Below, piece after piece: positions 15,163 through 19,503 of a stretch of DNA of 19,503 bases. The stretch's first letter is position 1, and every line of letters starts with the position of its first letter. The notes under the pieces are model-generated. The model was not told the DNA's origin and ran no database searches. It worked only from the letters and a program-made list of their open reading frames with translations. The position numbers and the translations under genes are program-made. Source of the stretch: a bacterium (lineage in GTDB: Bacteria > SZUA-79 > Acidulodesulfobacterales > Acidulodesulfobacteraceae); NCBI GenBank assembly GCA_021794335.1, contig JAJYQZ010000121.1, positions 1-19,503 of the forward strand. Reading direction: 5' to 3'.

Positions 15163-16341
15163 TTATTCACATTTAATTTTTGAATTAAGAATTTCATCTA
15201 TTTTTTCGATGACTTCTTCTACTTTTATATCATTTATATTTAATCTGCTTTCGAAACCGTAAGTTTTGGCCAATTTTTTATAACCTTCCATATCTCTTGC
15301 AATCTCAGGATGAAATACAACGACATAATTTAAACCTTTAACTATTTCCGCCGGATAAGGAACAAATCTTCCAAAATCGTTACCGTTATACAAAACTATT
15401 ATATTATTCAGCCCAAGCGCTACGGCCAAATGTTGAGCAAACGTATCGTTTGCAATCAGCAATCTGGATTTTGAAAGAATGCCTGCAAAATCCATAAGCG
15501 ATGTTTTACCTACTAAATTCGAGTATTTTCCATTAAAAAAGCTTTGGAATTTTATAGCATATTTAATATCATTTTTACCGCCGCATAAAACTATTTCTAA
15601 ATTATACTTATTTTTTATATATTCTGCCGCTTTTGCAAAATTTTCCACATCCCATATTTTATAATTTTCGCTTGCCCCGATAAATAAAACTACAAATCCA
15701 TTCTTTAAACCGAGATCGCTTAAAACAACGCTATCTTCCTGTTTAATGTTAATTTCCGGTTTTTTTATATTTAATTTTGCCCCCAATAGCTCTTCTAAAA
15801 ACTTTTTATTTCTATAAAATTCAAAAATAATTTCGTTTCCTGACGGTACAAGTTTGGTGAAATATTTATCTCCTAATTTTTTTTGCCGCTTTGTAATTAT
15901 AGACAAATCTCCTTCCGAACCTATTTTTTTCTTACCGTTCACAGCTCTTACTATTGCATCTCCATAAAAAAACCTTCTGCTGTTTACCGGACTTATAACG
16001 TATTCGTAACCAAAAGACGATAATTCCTTTAATTTTTTATGACGATATAAAGGATTAGTAAATTTCTTTAAATCAATCCATACGAATTTTTCTATATATT
16101 CATAGTCTAATTCTTCAGCGATGTCTTTCCATATAATATTGCCTGCAAAAATAATTTTATAATTCTTAAACTTTTCACTGTTTTTAAGAACTGCGATAAA
16201 ATTTCGAAACAGCACATAATCGCCTATGGAATCAAGTCTTATAAGTAATAAATAACCTGTATCCCTTTTATTTTTTGGCAAAAATAAAATTATTAAATAA
16301 TCTATCAGTCGTCCCAGAAACTCCTTAATAAAAGAACCCAT
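15163..16341 (-). CDS. GT9-family glycosyltransferase (heptosyltransferase-like)
   Basis: 392 residues and a compact paralogue of the rightward GT9 at 7019. LLLIRLDSIGDYVLFRNFIA (31-50) is the N-terminal GT9 signature; both proteins then share the pattern YKI...GN..WKD.AE.LD..YI..F.W.D.KKFT. VVLFIGASENYKIWDVENFA opens the second domain. The donor motif is NDTFAQHLAVAL instead of the usual D-[ST]-G-x-x-H-x-A-A-A-L: the aspartate and histidine remain but the glycine is lost. A hydrophobic N-terminal helix (about 12-22) may bring it to the inner membrane. Six bases separate its ATG from the flippase stop, so the genes are tightly co-transcribed. Confidence 0.85.
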   Translation of the reverse strand: MGSFIKEFLGRLIDYLIILFLPKNKRDTGYLLLIRLDSIGDYVLFRNFIAVLKNSEKFKNYKIIFAGNIIWKDIAEELDYEYIEKFVWIDLKKFTNPLYRHKKLKELSSFGYEYVISPVNSRRFFYGDAIVRAVNGKKKIGSEGDLSIITKRQKKLGDKYFTKLVPSGNEIIFEFYRNKKFLEELLGAKLNIKKPEINIKQEDSVVLSDLGLKNGFVVLFIGASENYKIWDVENFAKAAEYIKNKYNLEIVLCGGKNDIKYAIKFQSFFNGKYSNLVGKTSLMDFAGILSKSRLLIANDTFAQHLAVALGLNNIIVLYNGNDFGRFVPYPAEIVKGLNYVVVFHPEIARDMEGYKKLAKTYGFESRLNINDIKVEEVIEKIDEILNSKIKCE

Positions 16342-16347
16342 AATAAT

Positions 16348-17835
16348 TTATCTCTTTAACATTTCCTTTATTTCCATTAAATCTTTTCTGCTAAGCGTAC
16401 CAAGCATGATAGATAAAACAAAATATAATAATATACCGAATATTACACATAATACTACATCTAATAGAGGATTAAAACGCAAAATTATATTTAAATACCA
16501 GACAATAAATGCCATTATAATAGATGCTGATAATACCCTGATAAAATTTAATCCATCTACCCTAATGATTATCCTGCTATCTGCATTTTGGCCACGACCC
16601 TTTCTTATCGTGAACATAATTGAAGCCGCACAAACAATCAATTCGATCAGCAAAACCGATACCGCCCCGCCATACACTCCATAAAATTTAATTAAAGCCG
16701 GTACTAAAAAGATACCTGCAGCAAAAGTAAACAAACTTGATAATATCAAACTTCTTTTGTCTTGCAACGAAGTCAAATATCCTCCAAATACCGAAGATAT
16801 CCCCATAAATAAAATAGACCATATCATAATATCTAAAATATTTGCGCTAATCAAATATTTTGCGCCAAAAAGAACAGAAACTATTTGACGGCTTAGCACT
16901 ACCCCGCCGATGCAAACCGGAATAAGAAATGTATAATTAAATCTCAAAAGCTCGCTTATAATCGACGACTGCTTATTAAAATCGTTATTTTTAATTGCCT
17001 CCGACATAATAGGAATAAAAGCCCCCATAGCCAGGCCTGTAAACGATGAAACAAAGAAAATAAGCCTTCCTGCCATATAATAATAACCTATGTTTTTATC
17101 GGTGCTAAAAATTTTTAAAAATAAGATGGGCAAACTGCCGTACAAAGTAAGAAGCGCCGACACGATTCCAAAAGGCATTCCGTTTATTGCAAGATATTTA
17201 AAATTTTTAAGACTGAAATTTAATTTTATTTTTCCAATCAGTTTAATAACAAATCCAAATTGAATAATAGACGTTAAAAATGCCCCGATAACAAAAAATA
17301 ATACCGCATAGAAATAATCGCTTTTTTTAGTAACGAAAACAATTATCCCCATAAAATAAATAAGCCGCCCTAAAAAAACCGATAAAGCCATTATTTGATT
17401 TTTTTCAAGCGCTTTTATAACATAATTGAAGCTAAAAATATCAATTAGAGGCAGAAAGGAAATCAATAAAAGCATATTAGACTGAACGCTTCCAAAACTG
17501 AAAACTTTCATCGATAGGAAAAGCAATATAACGACGGAAACTAAGGATAAAAACAAATTAAACGAAAAAATACCGCCTGCTGTTTTTTTAGCATCGCTCT
17601 TATTCTTTGCGATTGTAGTCTCTCCGTATGAAGAAAGGCCGGAATCGGCAATCAATGTAAAATAAGTAACAAATGTAAGCGCAAAACCAAAAGCCCCATA
17701 TATCGAAACTCCAAGCCTCCTGACAAGAATGATATTTATAATTAGCGCAAAAACCTTGGAAATGAAAGTGGCAAGATACAGCAGGCTTAAATTTTTTATA
17801 AATCTCTGCTTATATGTAAGAAGATTAGTCTCCAT
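16348..17835 (-). CDS. Wzx-type polysaccharide flippase (MATE/MOP superfamily)
   Basis: 495 residues and about 12-14 predicted membrane segments. The opening LLYLATFISKVFALIINIIL and then VRRLGVSIYGAFGFALTFVTY fits Polysacc_synt (the O-antigen and teichoic-acid exporter type). Wzx proteins flip undecaprenyl-diphosphate-linked repeat units from the cytoplasmic to the periplasmic face. The family loop GAKYLISANILDIMIWSILF and a C-terminal FYGVYGGAVSVLLIE are present. A promoter (TTGAAT, 16, TATGAT) ends about 15 bases before the ATG, giving a very short leader. It leads the leftward operon of GT9, two GT2 and the GT-C-like gene. A truncated homologue lies at 3308-3661. Confidence 0.9.
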   Translation of the reverse strand: METNLLTYKQRFIKNLSLLYLATFISKVFALIINIILVRRLGVSIYGAFGFALTFVTYFTLIADSGLSSYGETTIAKNKSDAKKTAGGIFSFNLFLSLVSVVILLFLSMKVFSFGSVQSNMLLLISFLPLIDIFSFNYVIKALEKNQIMALSVFLGRLIYFMGIIVFVTKKSDYFYAVLFFVIGAFLTSIIQFGFVIKLIGKIKLNFSLKNFKYLAINGMPFGIVSALLTLYGSLPILFLKIFSTDKNIGYYYMAGRLIFFVSSFTGLAMGAFIPIMSEAIKNNDFNKQSSIISELLRFNYTFLIPVCIGGVVLSRQIVSVLFGAKYLISANILDIMIWSILFMGISSVFGGYLTSLQDKRSLILSSLFTFAAGIFLVPALIKFYGVYGGAVSVLLIELIVCAASIMFTIRKGRGQNADSRIIIRVDGLNFIRVLSASIIMAFIVWYLNIILRFNPLLDVVLCVIFGILLYFVLSIMLGTLSRKDLMEIKEMLKR

Positions 17836-17850
17836 TTATTAAATTAAATA

Positions 17851-17878
17851 ATCATATCAGATTTATTTGCAGATTCAA
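17851..17878 (-). promoter_or_regulatory. Promoter of the flippase operon
   Basis: On the minus strand: TTGAAT (17878-17873), 16-base spacer, TATGAT (17856-17851). Its -35 overlaps the -35 of the divergent promoter for the polymerase gene, so polymerase binding at one should exclude the other. Confidence 0.5.
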
Positions 17879-17895
17879 TTTTTCTGTGATAAAAT
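17867..17895 (+). promoter_or_regulatory. Promoter of the polymerase/ligase-like gene
   Basis: TTGCAG (17867-17872), 17-base spacer, TAAAAT (17890-17895), with an upstream TGTGA. Initiation would fall at about 17902-17905, at or next to the ATG, and no ribosome site is present, so the mRNA may be leaderless. Confidence 0.5.
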
Positions 17896-17904
17896 CTTTT
17901 GCTA

Positions 17905-19269
17905 ATGATGCAGATTAACAATTTAACCAATAAAAAATCCTTTAAAATACTGTCTTTATCGTTTTACGCATTAGTAATAGGACTGCTGTTTTTAATAATA
18001 TATAATACCTTTTTTGTAGATTTTTTACTACTGGTTTATCATAAGCCGCTTCATTTAAGCATCTTCTATTTTAAATCATTAGTAATTTTGATAATACTAT
18101 GCCTTGCTTTTTTTGGCTTGTCCCTTAAAATAAATTACGATAAAAAATTAATAGTTTTATATACAACATATATCTGCTACGGCTTTTTATCGATTCTATT
18201 CGATAAGTTTTATTTAGCATATCCTTTAAAATATTCGGTTTATTTATTTTATAGATTTTATAATCTTCCTATTCTAATATTGTTAGTTTCGTCTTTAAAG
18301 ATAAACCGTAATTATAATACAAACAACTATTACGATGAGGTTCTGTCCAAAAAATTATTTAATTTGTGGCTTATCGTTTTATTCAGTTTATCGCCGCTTA
18401 TTTTAACACTAAATATTGCAGGGCATTTTTATGCTAAAAATATTTTTCAGAATATTAATTTTAATATTATTCATAGGTTTGGACACACGGTTATCGTTTA
18501 TACTAATAACACTTATTATATCAGCATTGCAATAATATTATTGTCGATTTTATTATTTAACAAGCTAAAAATTTCGGCCAAAATACTTCTATCGGCTGTA
18601 TTATTAATAATAATAACCGTTATATACTGGACATATTTAAGAACGGATTATTTAGGTTTAATTTTAGCAGTCCTTTCTCTGCTATTATTATATTTTTATA
18701 AAAAATACTGCTATAAAAATAAAGCTTATAAATTTATAATATATGCACTGCCGGGAATAAATCTGATTATCGCTATTTTAGCAATATCGCTTATAGTTTT
18801 TCTGCATATACACGGAACCAAAGCCCTAAATAACTCGTCAAGTTTATTTGAACGGTTACATGAGTGGCGCTTTATTGCAAATAAATTTATAATAAACGGA
18901 AATATATTAAATTTGTTTTTTGGACACGGAATTATAGAATACGGCTTTGGAAAGGTACCTTGGAGACCCGATATTCCCAAGCTCCTCCATATGAAACCAT
19001 ATCAATTATTATTCGATAATACCTACTTGCAGGTTATTTTATACAACGGGGTTATTTCTTTAGCGTTCTTTTTAGCTCTATTTATATATATCTGGAAACT
19101 GCTTTTAAAAGTATTCAGCATAATTCCCGAAGATCAATTTTATTTTTATGCCTACGTCCTCACAATATTTGCGTCGCTTCCAGCTATGTTTATGTTCGAC
19201 AATTTTAATTCACTATATAACATTTATGCGGTTATTCCGGCTTTTTTAGTTTTGATTGTATATAATTAG
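17905..19269 (+). CDS. O-antigen polymerase/ligase-like membrane protein (Wzy/WaaL type)
   Basis: About 454 residues with roughly 11-12 membrane spans and a large periplasmic loop. The loop has SLFERLHEWRFIANKFIINGN, then LFFGHGIIEYGFG, and later FDNTYLQVILYNGVISLAFF. The pattern (R..W......NP/..G.G.......H N.YL..L...G..G...F) is that of Wzy_C-type polymerases and ligases, which polymerise repeat units or attach glycan to lipid A core in the periplasm. Wzy and WaaL cannot be separated here. Starts possible: TTG 17899, ATG 17905, ATG 17908; I prefer 17905 from the promoter position. It is transcribed away from the flippase operon and alone. Confidence 0.78.
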   Translation: MMQINNLTNKKSFKILSLSFYALVIGLLFLIIYNTFFVDFLLLVYHKPLHLSIFYFKSLVILIILCLAFFGLSLKINYDKKLIVLYTTYICYGFLSILFDKFYLAYPLKYSVYLFYRFYNLPILILLVSSLKINRNYNTNNYYDEVLSKKLFNLWLIVLFSLSPLILTLNIAGHFYAKNIFQNINFNIIHRFGHTVIVYTNNTYYISIAIILLSILLFNKLKISAKILLSAVLLIIITVIYWTYLRTDYLGLILAVLSLLLLYFYKKYCYKNKAYKFIIYALPGINLIIAILAISLIVFLHIHGTKALNNSSSLFERLHEWRFIANKFIINGNILNLFFGHGIIEYGFGKVPWRPDIPKLLHMKPYQLLFDNTYLQVILYNGVISLAFFLALFIYIWKLLLKVFSIIPEDQFYFYAYVLTIFASLPAMFMFDNFNSLYNIYAVIPAFLVLIVYN

Positions 19270-19270
19270 G

Positions 19271-19363
19271 TACTGTCAACTTTTTTGCAGACTATAATAA
19301 TGTCAATTATTTTTTAATAAAAATAAATCATTTTTATTAAAAAATTCCCCGAAGTTGACAGTA
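19271..19363. repeat. 93-bp nested inverted-repeat element (MITE-like or bidirectional terminator)
   Basis: The outer 12-bp ends TACTGTCAACTT (19271-19282) and AAGTTGACAGTA (19352-19363) are perfect inverses. Inside is a second perfect inverted repeat with 16-bp arms (19309-19324 and 19330-19345) around a 5-base loop. It lies one base after the polymerase stop and 11 bases beyond the end of the convergent sugar-transferase gene. No duplicated target site is obvious. Confidence 0.7.
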
Positions 19364-19374
19364 TCCAGTAAATA

Positions 19375-19503
19375 TCAATATGCCCCTTCATTATTTAAAA
19401 CAACTTTTATCGTCTTAAACAGTATAATCACATCTAACCATAACGACCAATTTATAATATACCAAGTATCGAGATTAACCCTTATACTATAGTCCGTATC
19501 ATT
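19375..19503 (-). CDS. Polyprenyl-phosphate sugar phosphotransferase, C-terminal tail (cut by window edge)
   Basis: The minus strand is open from 19503 to TGA 19377-19375 and codes for 42 residues: NDTDYSIRVNLDTWYIINWS, then LWLDVIILFKTIKVVLNNEG and AY. This is the highly conserved tail of bacterial sugar transferases (pattern R...D..Y...WS.W.D..I...T...V......AY), the WbaP/WcaJ/CpsE family. These enzymes start repeat-unit synthesis by loading a sugar-1-phosphate on undecaprenyl phosphate. The catalytic domain and start lie beyond the right edge. It converges on the polymerase gene. Confidence 0.85.
   Translation of the reverse strand, partial: NDTDYSIRVNLDTWYIINWSLWLDVIILFKTIKVVLNNEGAY

Noticed and set aside
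1..19503. CRISPR array, defence genes or phage genes
   Set aside because: No regularly spaced repeats and no Cas, nuclease, toxin-antitoxin or structural phage proteins in any frame.

Overview
This is an AT-rich window (roughly two thirds A+T by eye) from a Gram-negative bacterium. Most of it is a surface-polysaccharide locus of the LPS core/O-antigen or exopolysaccharide type. Three GT9 (heptosyltransferase-like) proteins, a Wzx-type flippase, an O-antigen polymerase/ligase-type membrane protein and a polyprenyl-phosphate sugar transferase tail support that reading. The lineage cannot be fixed from sequence alone; an anaerobic, deltaproteobacterial-like organism would fit but is a guess.

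Left part, 1-3215. A leftward pair has pfkB (6-phosphofructokinase-2 type, TTG start) followed one base later by a GT4 glycosyltransferase that runs off the left edge. A leftward tRNA-Pro(GGG) with encoded CCA lies upstream, then a rightward small heat-shock protein (Hsp20) gene with its own promoter and a large structured terminator. A 51-codon remnant resembling the start of UbiE/MenG follows.

Scar, 3268-4528. This stretch is a graveyard. It holds the C-terminal end of a second Wzx-type flippase (leftward), the frameshifted 3' end of an IS3-family transposase, the last 11 codons and stop of a lost GT2 gene, and a GT4 protein reduced to its C-terminal domain. An IS-associated deletion probably produced it.

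Rightward glycosyltransferase run, 4560-9209. A GT2-like enzyme is followed by two GT9 proteins overlapping by 17 bases, both carrying low-complexity insertions, then a dolichyl-phosphate-mannose-synthase-like GT2 behind a clear promoter.

Leftward operon, 17835-9239. In order: Wzx flippase, GT9, GT2 (rhamnosyltransferase-like), GT2 (WaaE/LgtF-like), and a polytopic GT-C-like membrane protein. The last gene is split by a complete IS21-family element (9713-11800) with istA and istB, imperfect terminal inverted repeats of about 39 bp and a 5-bp target duplication ATATC. Removing the element and one ATATC copy restores a continuous 563-codon frame, so the insertion looks recent.

Right edge, 17905-19503. 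A polymerase/ligase-like membrane protein is transcribed divergently from the flippase operon. Between it and a convergent sugar-transferase tail lies a 93-bp nested inverted-repeat element.

Together the genes give lipid-linked sugar initiation (right edge), glycan extension by GT2/GT4/GT9 enzymes, membrane export by Wzx, and polymerisation or ligation. I saw no defence system, CRISPR array or clearly new machinery. The notable content is the locus remodelling by two IS elements, the paralogue duplications and several unexplained palindromes.
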